From assembly GCA_034440575.1 (NCBI GenBank), contig JAOTOL010001397.1:642501-706500 (forward strand): a DNA stretch of 64,000 nucleotides, in the 5' to 3' direction. This stretch comes from Imbricaverruca yamaguchii. Its lineage: Eukaryota; Arthropoda; Thecostraca; Neoverrucidae. Shown here one piece after another: positions 11,332-23,590 of the stretch. A model generated the notes under the pieces. The model made no database searches and was not told where the DNA came from. It saw nothing but the letters and a program-made list of their open reading frames with translations. The stretch's first letter is position 1, and every line of letters starts with the position of its first letter. Both the position numbers and the translations under genes were made by a program.

Positions 11332-14300
11332 TTGGAAACAGAACATCAGGAAACATTCAAACTACACCACCAACAGTTTGAATGGTCAGTCCATGACGAC
11401 TGCCTGGGAAGTGACCATTATCCTATATGGTTTACTTTTTGGAGAACCACAGTTCTAAGAATACGGCCGCCACGATGGAATTTGAGGAAGGCAGATTGGA
11501 CTAGGTTCGAATCTCTGGCACAGATAGCTTTTACAATCGACATTGAAAATCACTGTAGTATTGTGGATGATTTTACATCACAACTTCTCCAGTGCGCCAA
11601 TAAGTGTATTCCACGCACCTCTGGCACCCCGCGCTGTATTCCAGTTCCCTGGTGGAAACAGGAATGTAAACAGGCCATCTGCACCCGCAAACAGGCTCTT
11701 AAGGAGTTCAGCAAGCACATCGCTATGGCTAATATGCTAGCGTTTAAAAAGGCCAAGGCACTGGCTCGACGAACCATACGTGCCGCGAAACGTTCATCCT
11801 GGCGAGCATATATAGGGAAGATTAGCCGAATGACACCGACATCCGATGTATTGTCGCGGATAAAAAGGATTTCTGGGCAGTTTAGCTCAGTTCCAATACC
11901 GGCCATCAACATCGGAGGGAATATCATAACTGATCCAGGCGAGGTAGCGAACCACATAGCTCACGCTATTGCGAAGCGTAGCCAACACACTGACCCAATT
12001 TTCCTACAACACCGTGCCCGGCGTCAGAAGGACGTGATCAGTTTTACCACAACTGAACAACTGCACTACAACCTGCCGTTTACTCAGGTTGAGCTGGACC
12101 CGCACCCAGCGATTTGAAAAGTGTATCTGAGGGGCCGGACACAGCACACAATGAAATGCTACAGCACTTACCGACCTGCGCAAAACATGTTCTCACTATT
12201 TTCAACAGACTGTGGACTAGGTGACGTTTCCCATCCGCCTGTCGGAAGGCAATAATAATACCGATACTGAAGCGCGGTAAAAGCGGCGATGATCCCTCTC
12301 ACTTTCGACCGATATCTGTCACTTCATCATTGTGCAAGCTGATGGAGAGAATGGTTAGTATCCAACTGACTTGGTTCGTAGAAACCCAGAACATTTTAAC
12401 TAACGATCAGTGCGGCTTTCGTAAAAAACCGCAGTGCCGTAGACCACGTCTTAAAGTTGGACACAGAGATACGTCTCGCTTTTGCGAAGAACAAGCATTT
12501 GGGGGCAGTGTTTTTCGATATTCAGAGCGCATTTGACACCGCCTGGAGACATTGAATCCTGCTGAAGATCCATCAGTATGGACTCCGTGGAGCTTTGAGC
12601 ATGTTTTTTTTTAAACTTCATGACCGACAGACAGTTTTGTGTGCGTGTAGGTAACCAGCTGTCAGGTTGGATGCATCAATTCGAGGGAGTTCCTCAGGGC
12701 AGCGTCTTGAGCACGACTCTTTTCTTTCATTATAAACGACATCGGTGACTCACTCCCCTCATCAATCGGACAGTCTCTTTTTGCTGACGATTTTGCAATC
12801 TGGTCGCACGGCTCGTCAACTCATCTTATGGAACTACAGCTGCAACTTGCAATTTCACGCCTGGAGAAGTGGTGACGCACAAATGGATTCAAGTTTTCCA
12901 CAGCGAAGATAGTCGCAATACATTTCTGTCGACGTAGGCGTAGCTGCCCGGACATGGCGTTGAGTTTGTAAGAGCAAGGTGTGCCTACAACAACAGTGCC
13001 TCGTTTCCTTGGGGTGCAGCTTGACCGTCATCTAACATACAGAGAACATATCAAAACACTCAGAGACAAATGTTTTAAAGCAATTGCAATATTGAAGTAT
13101 GTAACTCGTACGTCATACGGTGCTGATGGAAAGACACTACACTTGCTGTATCGTAGTCTGATCCGCTCGAAGCTTGACTACGGGTGCTTTATATACGATG
13201 GCGCGTGTGCTACTACAAAGCGTACGCTTGACCCAGTACATCATGCCGCGGTACGAATAATTACAGGGGCATTTCGCACTTTTCCCACGGCTAGCGTGCT
13301 TGTAGATCCTCATGAGCCTCCACTATCTATGCGGCGGGACATGCTAGGCCTTCGATACGCCTGCAAAATGCGACAGTTACCAACACACCCATCATATCCG
13401 GCAATTTTGTATCATGCCACGCACGCGATTTTTCGAAATCACATTAGGGAGGAACGCCATACTGTGTGCGAATGAGGGCGCTCCTGGGACAAATGGAAAT
13501 AAGACTACAAGAAATTCGGCAATATGAAGAACTGTCTATTCCTCCGTGGGAGCTGATCTCCCCGTCTATCGATATTTCCCTTGCTGACATGAGAAAGCGA
13601 GGTGTCACAAAAGAGGAATTGCACTTACACTCGTTAGAACATATCTGCGACGTACCAAAATTACCTCTTCACCTACACAGACGGCTCGAAGATAAACACC
13701 GGAGTGGGTGGTGCCTTCGTGAGAGGATCCGTCACAAGACCATTTTCCCTGCCGCCACACGCCACGGTCTTCACTGCCATGTTGATCGTCATCAACAAAG
13801 CACTGGCACACATCGAGGTTCATGACGAGGTTTTACATGTTATCCTGACTGACTCAGCAGTCTCTTGGCATTGCGTAGTTTCTATACACAAAACGTCATT
13901 CTACGAGGCATTTTATTACAACTCACTTCGCTCCATCGTATGGGAAAGCAAGTCACACTTTGTTGGATTCCAGCGCGTGTAGGAGTCCGCTGAAATGAGC
14001 TGGCAGATCAGGCTGCAGGGCGTGCGGCATATGCGCCATGTCGTCGTGCGCTTCCACTTCCAGCAAGTGACCACTACCAAACTATATCATCATTCCTTTA
14101 CAGGCGGTGGCAGGAGAGCTTGGATCGAATGGAGCAAAGCAAATTAATGCGAATCAAACCACACTTAGCGCTGTGGCCCTCGTCATTCAGCCGAGGTAGG
14201 AGGGACGAAGTGGAGTTTGGGCACACGCAAGCAAGACAGATATTTACTGTGCGGGGACGACAGGACGAAATGCGTGAAGTGTAATGCCACTCTGGCTGTG

Positions 14301-14480
14301 CACCATGTGCTGGAGACGTGCCCAGCATATGCGGAAGAACGCCGGCGGCACTTCGGATATGAAGCGCAAACTCTTAGATTAGTGGACTTACTTGGAAACT
14401 ATTCCCGATTTGTATATAACAGAGCAGTTTTAGCCTTCCTCACGGAGATACGATTTCAAGTCATATATGCACCTGTCTAG
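11332..14480 (+). mobile_element. RNase H-bearing LINE relic (I-superfamily-like)
   Basis: A degraded but ordered ORF2. It contains an endonuclease end (LGSDHYPI, about 11400), a basic linker, RT pieces (NDQCGFRKK near 12400; GVPQGSVL near 12690; LFADDFAIW near 12780), and a thumb region (12981-13475, beginning with FLGVQLDRHLTYREH). RNase H follows (YTDGSK near 13680; NELADQAAGRAAY near 13995), then a C-terminal Cys/His motif (KCVKCNATLAVHHVLETCP, about 14280-14330). The frame ends at 14480. At least six frameshifts and stops break it. Domain order EN-RT-RNase H places it with I/R1/LOA-type elements. ORF1 is absent. Confidence 0.8.
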
Positions 14481-14752
14481 GTGACATCTTTTACTCGAAC
14501 GTGACAATCTGATGCAGTGTTGGATTTTCACTTCTCGGTCTTGGATTCAGATTGTATAATTTTTTGGCTTGCCAAAGTATGGATTGTATAATCTTGAGAA
14601 GCACTATGTTATAGGGTGTATAATTTCCCAGTTTGCCAAACTATAGGGTGTATATTGAAGCACCAAGTAATGAAGTATATACATTTTATATATCACAAAG
14701 TGTATACAATTTGAAAAATAAAGTGATGTTTCCTGGAATGAAGAATAAAAAC

Positions 14753-14911
14753 TCGGGGGCCTCGGTAGCTTAGATGGTGGAGCGTGGGACTCCAATCTTG
14801 CGGCCGGTGGCATTTGCAGAGTCCACCCACGACCAATCGGTGTGATAGGTTGGCGACGCTATACAACTTTGCAGTTGAATGCGCCGTAAAATAACCTAAC
14901 AATTCTTCTTC
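14753..14911 (+). mobile_element. tRNA-derived SINE with the shared 3' hairpin module
   Basis: It is flanked by near-perfect target duplications AAGAATAAAAAC (14741-14752) and AAGAATAAAAC (14912-14922). The 5' part is tRNA-like (CCTCGGTAGCTTAGATGGT, then GGGACTCCAATCTTG). The 3' part carries the hairpin module common to this window's SINEs (TTGGCGACGCTATACA ... TGCGCCGTAAAATAACC). The head differs from the Met-like head at 18433-18578, so this is a separate subfamily. Confidence 0.8.
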
Positions 14912-14922
14912 AAGAATAAAAC

Positions 14923-16516
14923 GCCCTCAAGTCATTGTTAGGTTCCTATCCTAGTGTCTCACAGACAACCAGATGGGGTCCACCACACATCGTTGTCTGA
15001 AGTCATCCATGTTACATGAATGACTTATAAGGCAACTTCCTGAGCAATGGTAGAGAAAATGATCACAAAAATATACTTAATTGATGTCAACCAAGTTTAT
15101 ATATCAATACCTGTCACTCCTGACTACCAACTATCACTGTCACTCCTGTCATACCAACACCGCACAACTAATATAAATTCACAACATACCTCGAAACCAG
15201 GACGCTCGTGCATCAAATAATCTATGGGAGGGTCTAAAATGTTACTTCGGGATATGGGCTTCGGAATATATAATGGTTTAAGGAAAGTTATGCTAAAACA
15301 ATCCGTCTAAAATCTTGTATTCTCTCGACCATGAAATTTTGTTTTGTTTTTCAAATGAGAAAGCTGGAAAAAGATATTGAAGTTAATTCTTATTAATATT
15401 AAATGTATTTTGATGCACCTTTTAGTTCATGTCTGGAATGTTTAGTTGAAGCAAGGAATGACTTGGACGATGAAAAGTGACTAGATGGGCGGGCAAATTG
15501 CCGTTGTAAAACAGACTATCGTCACGGAGGAGGGGAAATTAGCGTCTCATTTCGCACCATGATTGCTATGAAATAGCAAAAAAGGAAAATAAGTTAGAGA
15601 AAACTGACAAGAGAATTACGAGGAACTTTTTTTCTCACTGAATAATAATCAGGATTATGGGAAAAAATAATTATTGGATCAGGAGGCTTATAATAGTGTA
15701 GAGGATTAGGTCAACACACGTAAATCTGAATTTGTCCGGAGTGGGGAAACCTCGCGGTCGGAGTGGCATGAATACAACTGTTCCCGCCTATTGATGAAAT
15801 TCGGAAACAATATAAGTCATGAAATCCATGGAAGGTGAAATTTCTGGTTCTATGGATGTTCATTTTGGAACAAAGTGTTAGCAGGTTTTAGGAACGTTTT
15901 GGTACCATCCAGGCAGTTGTCATGGGGAAAATCCTTCCGATATCTTTTATGTATATCGCTCCTGACTGCTTAATTATATAAATATGGACGGTTTTATCCA
16001 TCCCACTTCATGCAGAACGTATCATTCTCTAAGGAAGCAAACAGAAATGCATTATCCATGGCTTTTTGTGGCAATGGTTTAAATAACTCCGGCCTGAGTG
16101 GGAATGGAGAGCGGTGAATTCATGGAATCCGAACGGACCTTCGTACGGTGCCGGCTGTAGGTGAATTCTTTATTTGTTAGCGAAGCGTGTGTTTTATTCA
16201 ACGAAGGATTTTCTTAAAGCTTTTCACTGCTATCCGGATGGAATTGACTGCGTGTATGGCTCGAGGTATGAGAGTTGGTATTGCCTGACTATGTAGTACC
16301 TACCTACTTACCTATATCAATATCTTCGCGGTTATTCGAGTTATTGATTTGGAGAAACCAAAGCTGGCTTGTGTTGTGACGGGATATCTTCAGAAATACA
16401 AGGAGCAGGACGTGATAATATTAATTGCTGCGATGTTTTGCCGACAAGCGTAGTAATGAACAAAACTGATTGCTTTGCTGTTGTCTGGAAAATCTTGTTT
16501 TCACTTACCACATTGT
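14923..16516. other. Unassigned intergenic or intronic sequence
   Basis: Normal CpG density and no recognisable protein. A minus-strand consensus donor (GTG|GTAAGT, last exon base near 16513) sits at the border with the CpG-free block to the right, but I could not delimit an exon. Confidence 0.3.
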
Positions 16517-17585
16517 GAAGCATGAATGTTTTTCTTTTAAAATGGGCTGAGCCTCTTCAGTGCACATTGACTTTGCAGATATTATAGATATGCATGCATC
16601 CAATCATTATTTGTGCATTCATGAACTGTTCAGGGAATTGTTAGGTGCATACTGTCCCCATTCTCCATTGAATACCATTATACTTTTAACATTTCTGGTC
16701 TCTGACTTTCTGAATGGACAAATTTGCAGCTTAAGGTGATTTGATTTCTTGAAATTTATTTTTCATGCAATGATTATGAATGTGGTCATAATGTAGGTAC
16801 TTACATGATGTGACCACACATTTTTTTGGCAAGTGCAGTTGGGTAGCAAAATGACACCCAAAAAAGTGGCTTGGGTTTGGTTGGGAAATATACCATGAAA
16901 TGTAATGTGAAAAATGAAGAAAAAAGCTGCAGCCTAACTGGATGCAAGAAAGCCTTTTTAATGGAAATTTTCTGAGCAATTTTTTTCCTTTAAAAAATTA
17001 AAACTAAATGGCCTATTCTAACCAAACAGCCTATGCTAGCCTGAGTTTTTATTTATTCAAAAACTTTTTATAATCCTGAATGATCTCCAAAGGAATTTGA
17101 TAAATGGCTAACTTACAAAAAAAAACTCATCTAGCATAACTTAGCCAAACCTAATGCCTTTGTATGCTTCATGGAGGTAAAATGTGTGTAAAATGTGTGT
17201 GGAAAAGTAATAATGCTCATGCAAATTCTTATGCTGTGGCAAAACATGGCTCATATCCACCAGTATTTTGGGGATTTGGGGGAAGTGCTACACTTTGTGG
17301 CTTACCAGTTGTGTGGATGCCACTCTGGCTCTTGGTGTTCATCCATACATTCTTCTGGGCACATCTGGACTCTGTTCTGATGTTTTTCCATAAATGGAGA
17401 ACATACACATGAATGCATTGGTGGCTATTTATTCATTCACCTGCACTTCACCAGAAATCACACATGCACAAATGGAATGTTATGGAATGATATAGAAGAT
17501 GGAATGTTATGAAATATGGAATGTTCAGTGGCATTAAAATCATATTCAGACTGCAGTGATCCATATTTTACCATCTGTTGACATC
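16517..17585. other. CpG-free non-coding block
   Basis: I find no CpG at all in about 1.07 kb, although the flanks have them. There are scattered fragments of CTAACCTA/TTAGG-like sequence (about 17015-17155). No coding sequence is recognised. Confidence 0.5.
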
Positions 17586-17943
17586 CGTTGTACTTGTGCA
17601 TGCTAGCAAGCTTATATTCTTCCAATCTGGCTGGCATCTCATTTTCGGCTCCACTCCTGCCTCCTCTTGGAATGTGCCTACAGATGACCTGAAATCACAA
17701 ATGTGTATTATCCTCAATTATTCTGTAAACTGTGTTAGGGGACCCAGTATGACTGAATCTTCCTTCCACCCAAGTTATCACTGTTGTATAATGACATCGA
17801 GCTGTCTTGCTAGTTAAGCATGTCTTCATCCGGCAATGCAGGGAGTGTATTTTTCCGGAGTGTATAATTCTTTGGATGGCAAAAGTTCCAAAACTTGCCA
17901 CTTTTCCAACGCTGATCTGATGCGTCTCTTAGCTAGTCTGATA

Positions 17944-18003
17944 TGGGTGCAATATAACCCACATGGGTTGACGCATCCTAAAACCCCAATAATCATCATC
18001 ATC
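17944..18003 (+). mobile_element. Ultrashort hairpin retroposon copy
   Basis: It begins TGGGTGCAATATAACCC, with inner hairpin AACCC/GGGTT and outer arm GGGTGC against GCATCC. The shared 3' text CCTAAAACCCCAATAA follows, then an (ATC)n tail. It matches the other copies in layout. I could not find a clear target duplication. Confidence 0.55.
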
Positions 18004-18432
18004 ACACCACGAAAGCATGGGAGAGGGTATCCCGTGACATGCCCCTACAGCATACCACTTAAGAAGCAGAGGAGCCCCTTCAACAAGAGGTACAGAAAAT
18101 GTCAGCCATTAAATAGTCTGCGTGCACCATTGGGCTCACATACAACAAACGCTTGCGTCGAATGAATGTCCACGAATCAAGACCACAAGTACTGCTTTGA
18201 GTAGCGAGGGACCTGAAGAGCATTCCCGAAAAAGTAAAGTATTATGACTTCATGAAGCAAACCATGCTCCAAAGTGTTATTATTTAATGCTAACACTGTT
18301 TCATGTGCTGGCATGATTGTGAGATAGCACACAGCATGTGTGTCGTATATGGTGAAAACATTAGGGTATTTTCAGGAGCAAGAGTTTTCACAATTGCATA
18401 TTGTGAAGCTCCATACAAATAATTTCGGGAAG

Positions 18433-18578
18433 TCGTTGGTTATTGCTTTTACGACACATCGACCGTTCAGTCATGTAGCGTCGCCAATCTCGCCGATTGG
18501 CCGCGGCCGGAGAGTAGCGACAGGTGAGACTTGAACCCACAATCTTTAGATTATGAGACCTCTAGACTACTCGGCCCC
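18433..18578 (-). mobile_element. Full-length SINE-A with tRNA-Met-like head
   Basis: On the minus strand the element starts GGGGCCGAGTAGTCTAGAGG and continues TCTCATAATCTAAAGATTG, which resembles the D arm and CAT-anticodon arm of elongator tRNA-Met. A B-box-like GGGTTCAAGTCTC follows, then a body, the 3' hairpin module (GGCGACGCTACATGAC ... GGTCGATGTGTCG) and the tail AGCAATAACCAACGA. The flanks AATTTCGGGAA and AAATTCAGGAA look like an eroded target duplication (9 of 11). It is a pol III-type retroposon, not a working tRNA gene. Confidence 0.8.
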
Positions 18579-18779
18579 AAATTCAGGAAATAAAAACTGT
18601 CCCAGTTATTATTTTCTTCATCGGCGTCTTTTATTTACTTAAATGTCTCAATTAGAAACAAATTTCAGCTTAGTACAGGATCCAGATAAATAAATAAAAG
18701 TATGTCACAATCCCTGTATGAAGCCTAAAAGAGGTGAATAATGCTTGATGATAAGTATTGTCTTTTGACATGGGGATAA

Positions 18780-18960
18780 AACCGGGGGCGGGGAACCCCT
18801 AAAATTTTTGGCTTCCCCCCCCCCCCCCCAAAAAAAATATCTCCCCGCCCCCCCCCCCCCCCCAAAAACTTCTCCCCCTCCCCCCCCCCCCCCCCCCCCC
18901 CAAAACCCCAATAATAACCTATTAAAAAATAAATTTTTTTTTTTTTAATAAAAAATAAAA
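18780..18960. repeat. Homopolymer-riddled stretch (poly-C, poly-A, poly-T), probable assembly defect
   Basis: Runs of 14 or more C alternate with A and T runs and little other information. Nothing in the flanks explains this as a biological microsatellite. It more likely reflects uncorrected low-quality reads at a gap. Open frames across it are meaningless. Confidence 0.6.
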
Positions 18961-19258
18961 AAAAAATTTAATCAGTGCGGGAAAGAATGTTTTGTTGATG
19001 ATAAGACAGCTGGAGAAGGTATCAAGTAATATAATATTGAATAGGAACATGGATTAATGCACGATGAAATCACACATTAAATCGAAAGAATGGGATGGAA
19101 CTTCCTTCCACGTGCAAGTAGTATTTGTCGAATACCTGTAACCACCTTAAATTAACTAACCACTAGTTTACATGAAAACAAATCCCTTGTGATGCTAACT
19201 CCACAACCGTCACAGTTAACAGTCTACCATGGTGCAGTGCCTATCATAAGTAAATAGG

Positions 19259-19432
19259 CAGGGACGAGCAGTCTAGGTGTAAGTTGCCCGTCTCACAATT
19301 CAAAGAGTGTGGGTTCTTGCCTGACCTGTCGCTATTCTTGAACATCCAGACAAGGCGGCTTATGTAACCGGCTGCATGACCGCGGCATTCGATGGGCCCC
19401 TAAACCTCCAAAAACCAATAACCACCACCATA
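19259..19432 (+). mobile_element. SINE-A copy, full length or nearly so
   Basis: The head is GGGACGAGCAGTCTAGGTG with a B-box-like GTGGGTTCTTGCCTG. A body follows, then the 3' module (CTGCATGACCGCGGCATTCG, GGGCCCCTAAACC) and the tail AATAACCACCACCA. The possible target duplication (ATAGGCAG/ATAGGTAG) is weak. Confidence 0.7.
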
Positions 19433-19574
19433 GGTAGATGGTACTGGCAAACAGTGGTGTATTTCATGGTAATTTACTTCAAGTTCCGCAATGAAGAAGA
19501 ATGTTACCAATCGTCCCAAGAAACCACCAAACAACATCAGTATTCCTTTCGAAAATGGTTAACTTCTGAGCCAG

Positions 19575-19835
19575 CCCTAAAAAAAAGGCCCTCCCCAAAA
19601 TTTTTTTTTTTTAAAAAAAAAACTACCCCTCCTTTTTTTTTTTTTTTTCAATAATCTCCTTTCCTTTTTGTTTTCCAGCGGGGCCGCGGGGGGAGAAAAC
19701 CAGCACCTTCCCCCCCCCGGGGGGCACAACAACCGGGGGGCCCCCTCCTAGGGGGGGTCTTAAAAAACGGTTTTTAAAAAAACAAAAATTTATAATTTTT
19801 TTTTTTTTATTTTTTTTTTTTTTCTTTGGGTTCTC
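19575..19835. repeat. Second homopolymer-riddled stretch, probable assembly defect
   Basis: Long runs of A, T, G and C follow one another with almost no ordinary sequence between them. The stretch pairs with the one at 18,780-18,960, so the roughly 800 bp between them may be a poorly closed gap. Confidence 0.6.
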
Positions 19836-21174
19836 CCATAATTCGGCCACCTCATCTGCAGCCTTATCAATGCCAGTCACTAAAGAAAGATTCTTGTCTT
19901 CAATAACATGCTCCTCCATCTATTATATCTGTAATATCATGATTCGTCCCACGACTGCAACACCGGTGGGTAGCTGGTTTGACAACAAACTGCAAAGTCT
20001 CAGACATTTGAGAATGATACATCAGTTTTATGATGAATCAAGTTTCCGCTATGATCCTGCGTATTATCCCTGCTAGAATCCACGCATGCAAGACAAAATT
20101 GTTCAATGATGACATTTTTTTTTTTTTAATCATGAATTCAGTGATGGATGGATTCGTGAAACGACTACTGGCCCAAACGCACCGATGAGCAAATATTCTT
20201 ATGTGCAAAACAAAATAAAGCAACTATTCCGTGCAAAAAAGGTGAAAACGACTAAAGTAGATAAGCCCATATTTTAGTGCTTCATTTTCAGTGTCTTGTT
20301 ATCCATATCGCTTAAACGTGCGTATCGGAGAGGCTCTCACATCACGCGGCCCGGGGAAATGGGATATTCCCTCCCCCCATAAGATCTCTGGAACTACTGG
20401 AGCTAGAAGCATACAATTTGGTGAGTAGATTACGGCTATAGTGAGCTAGCTTCAGTATAAATTTCACGATCATAGGTCAGTGCCTTCAGCGTCAAATGTG
20501 ATCGAGATCGGCCGGCACACCGCGCCAGCGCAGCATTTGTGACCTTCGACGCTTGGCGCTCGGTCGATCGACTTCGCACTTACTCAGTTCCTATATTTCC
20601 CGATTGATTTCAAAAGCTATGTTTGCATCGGTTGTTGTTCCCAGTATTTAACACAGTCGCAATGTTGCATTACTATATATTGACCTGTTTATGAAATATC
20701 GTCGAAAAACATGAGAGGTGGGGGGGATTCTGCTCCCCGGTACACGTGCTAAAGTAGCGCTGTCTTCATCTGTATTTCTACATGGTATATTAAATAGGAT
20801 TTAACCATGACTTTTTAGCATACCATGCCTACTGTTATTTCCATATTTTCGATACGTGTGCTTATTGAACGGTCCTGCATCCACCAAAAAAAAAACACCA
20901 AAAAAACCGGTGGCATTGGCGCCGCGGATGCCACAGGAGGCATCCGCGCACTACCAGCACGACCTACCGTAGGAAATTGACACCAATGGATGAGGTGGGG
21001 CTTTGGACTATATTTTGGGCCTGTCCATTGAGCTAGGAAGTTGTAGTTTATGCAAACGGATGCAAACAGTTGCAAAACTGGTCATCCTACTTCAGTGATA
21101 AGTTATTCATGAAATAGGGTGGAATGTACCACTTTCTGAACATTTAATAGACATCCCTTTCCAAGTAGTATCGG
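19836..21174. other. Unassigned sequence with one copy of the AGATCT/AGGTCA repeat
   Basis: No coding sequence is recognised. About 20340-20530 carries the string CCCCCCATAAGATCTCTGG and a downstream ATAGGTCAGTG, shared in order and orientation with 33740-33900 and 57470-57620. This marks a dispersed repeat. Confidence 0.4.
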
Positions 21175-21188
21175 CATCCTGCTCCTTG

Positions 21189-21243
21189 TGTGTGTGATCA
21201 GGGTTTTAGGGTGCATCTACCATGGTAGATCATTTAGCGCCCA
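21189..21243 (-). mobile_element. Ultrashort hairpin retroposon with perfect 14-bp target duplication
   Basis: This 55-bp insert is flanked by identical CATCCTGCTCCTTG at 21175-21188 and 21244-21257. Read on the minus strand it begins TGGGCGCTAAATGATC, forms an inner perfect palindrome TCTACCATGGTAGA, then reads TGCACCCTAAAACCC and a short CA-rich tail. The identical flanks show that 55 bp is the whole insertion. Confidence 0.85.
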
Positions 21244-21257
21244 CATCCTGCTCCTTG

Positions 21258-23160
21258 ATGAATGCTTGTGCAGTATTCATGTATCTTTTCTAACAGTATC
21301 TTCGTTATACATACCATATGCATGCTCTCAATAAGGAATGGTGATACATGAAGATTTGGCGATGCATTTTCAGGTAATGGGATCACCTATATTGTGATAT
21401 GGCATTCAATACCAGTTTATATCTTGGGTATTATTCTCCCCATTCTAAATATAGCTCTTTTGAAATTATCAATTTCAAAACAAATGATACAGGTCCAGTC
21501 ATAAGTACCTACATCATGAACTCAACTTTTAGTCTAAAAGACATTAAACATTCTAAATGACCCTAATTCTATGGTCAATTTTGACATCCTACTGTGCTCG
21601 TTTCGGCATCTCACACCTGATGACAAACGATTATTTTAACCCTGCTCTACTATGCCATCGATTATGTCCACCCCTGTGCCTCAGCACATGAATTTAAATG
21701 AAAATGTATGGGACAGACGTCTCCGTTTTTTGGCAGATGTCTCCTTCACCCAGTTCCTGGATCTAAGTTCACGCCTACAATGCTCATAAAAGCAAGCGAT
21801 AATGCAATGCGAGAAAGTCATTGACAAAATGGCCTGAAATGCAGAAGAGATAAATTATTATTATCATGTTCTTGATTTGGTGTCGATTTTCATAAAATGT
21901 CAGCTGAATGTCGTTTATTTGTCACAAAACGTACCCTGGTTTTACTCGTGACTTCCCAAAATAGACAAGTCGAAGGATGCAAAGGAATTTGGGGCACATA
22001 TTGCACATCTTACATCCCACAAAAAAATACCGCTCCAGTCGGCCGGCCAGCCCCGACAACATGCTGCGACACGATCTGCGACCGACTCGCCGGCACTCTG
22101 TCGCGACCAACTGCCATTCCTCTTCGACGGTGCGGTGGCATGTTGTAAATAAACAGGGCGCACCGACTGTCTGTCGCGCCGCGTTGCGGCTCCACAATCC
22201 GTGTTGAGTCAGCCGGCAGGCCAGGCGCACCTGGTCCCAGTCAGCTGACAGTAGAGCCGGGTCTGGCTGGTGTGGACTAGAGTTGCCACTCTTTTCCAAA
22301 AACTGATACGGGGACAACACATTTCTGGACGGCGCATGGCACAGGAAACTGGGTAGTGGCGGAACATAAGGCGCAGGGAAAGAAAATGGGCCATTTTAAG
22401 GAGAACAATCTTGATTAATGACGAAAATGAATAGTACTACCAGAGCTGCAAAACACCACTGAATTGCTAAATCAACACTGTTCCTGCATTTCAAGGTTCT
22501 TCCATGTATCCTTGCTTCTGACCTTTTCCTCTTGTCATCTGCTATATTGAAACCATGGGTTCAGCATGAATACATTTTTAGAGGTATGCCTTGCTATCGT
22601 AGTATAGTTGTTATGTAGTATCGCAAAATATTATCCGGTACTGGCTCGGAAGTGACACGACACATTCTGATATGGTACAGCAAAAATCAGATGTGTTATT
22701 TTGCCGATTGCCGTGCTGTGCCATCTGCCAAAAAAGTGGCAAGTTCGTTGTGGACCGACAGTGTAGCCTGATGTGGCGAGAACAGGCTGACAGGTGACTT
22801 GGCTGAATAGACTTGACGGCCGAAGTAGGCTGACACGTCGGGCAGGGTTGACAGCAAAGGCTTACTTTGAGACAGCGAGCAGATCAGGTCGATATTGGCG
22901 GCTGACTTGTAGAGTACGACTGCCGGCTGAAACTGACGTGAGAGCTTTATTTTTTTTCTTCAATACGCATGTCATTTGTCTGCAAACCTACAGTTCACTA
23001 TAACTAAGTGCATCTTTTTTGTCTTTTGCAGATAGGCAATCACCAGTTATTGGTTAGTAGAAGTAGCCCCAGGAGCACCTCTGCTAGGTTGGAAGATAGT
23101 AACGCCAAGAAACTCCTGGGGCCACAAAGTGAAGTGTTATGAGGGGAGAAGTGTACATAC
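21258..23160. other. Unassigned sequence with a GC-rich patch
   Basis: I recognise no gene. Around 22020-22270 the sequence is markedly GC-rich and open in several frames, but none of the translations has motifs I know. Confidence 0.3.
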
Positions 23161-23590
23161 ATGTGCACAATTACATAAGCCTGTATATGCACACACATGA
23201 AACATGAACACCTAAACTTACTTCACTTACATAAACACATGCACTCACACATCTATGTGTTGGGCTCTGGGTACCAAAGGTCCCGGGTTCGACACAAGCG
23301 CCGCTCGGGACATTTCCCAATCCCGCGGCACACCGCCGAAACAGTGTGGGCGGCGCCATTTGCCGTAAATGTGCATAAAGTGCGTCGTGAACCACCCAAT
23401 GAACAAACAAACAAACACACATCTATACAGATATACACACATATGCATCCATGCACATCTATGCGCAAACATGCACATCTGTGCACAAGCATGTACACCT
23501 ATGCACCAACATGCACATAGTTACAAATACACACCTGCAATCACATGCAATTAAGCATATAGGCACATATGCATCATCACATATGCATAT
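23160..23590. repeat. Imperfect 20-bp minisatellite rich in CATGCACAT, split by a SINE
   Basis: Units like CATGCACATCTATGCGCAAA and CATGCACATCTGTGCACAAG repeat on both sides of the SINE at 23257-23415, up to about 23,590. Open frames here simply translate the repeat. Confidence 0.65.
23257..23415 (+). mobile_element. SINE-B copy with 11-bp target duplication
   Basis: It is flanked by identical CACACATCTAT at 23246-23256 and 23416-23426. The tRNA-like part keeps the B box (GGTCCCGGGTTCGACAC). The body contains CGGGACATTTCCCAATCCCG and TGTGGGCGGCGCCATTTGCC, and the tail is AATGAACAAACAAACAAA. The same body is at 44299 and, reversed, at 53258. Confidence 0.85.

Noticed and set aside
18505..18578. 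Possible tRNA-Met gene (CAT anticodon-like arm) on the minus strand.
   Set aside because: It is the head of a SINE with body, hairpin module and tail. The same head recurs at 19259 and 63418 without a full cloverleaf acceptor match.
19623..19919. Minus-strand frame with poly-Lys and Pro/Gly runs.
   Set aside because: It arises from homopolymer runs in a probable assembly defect.
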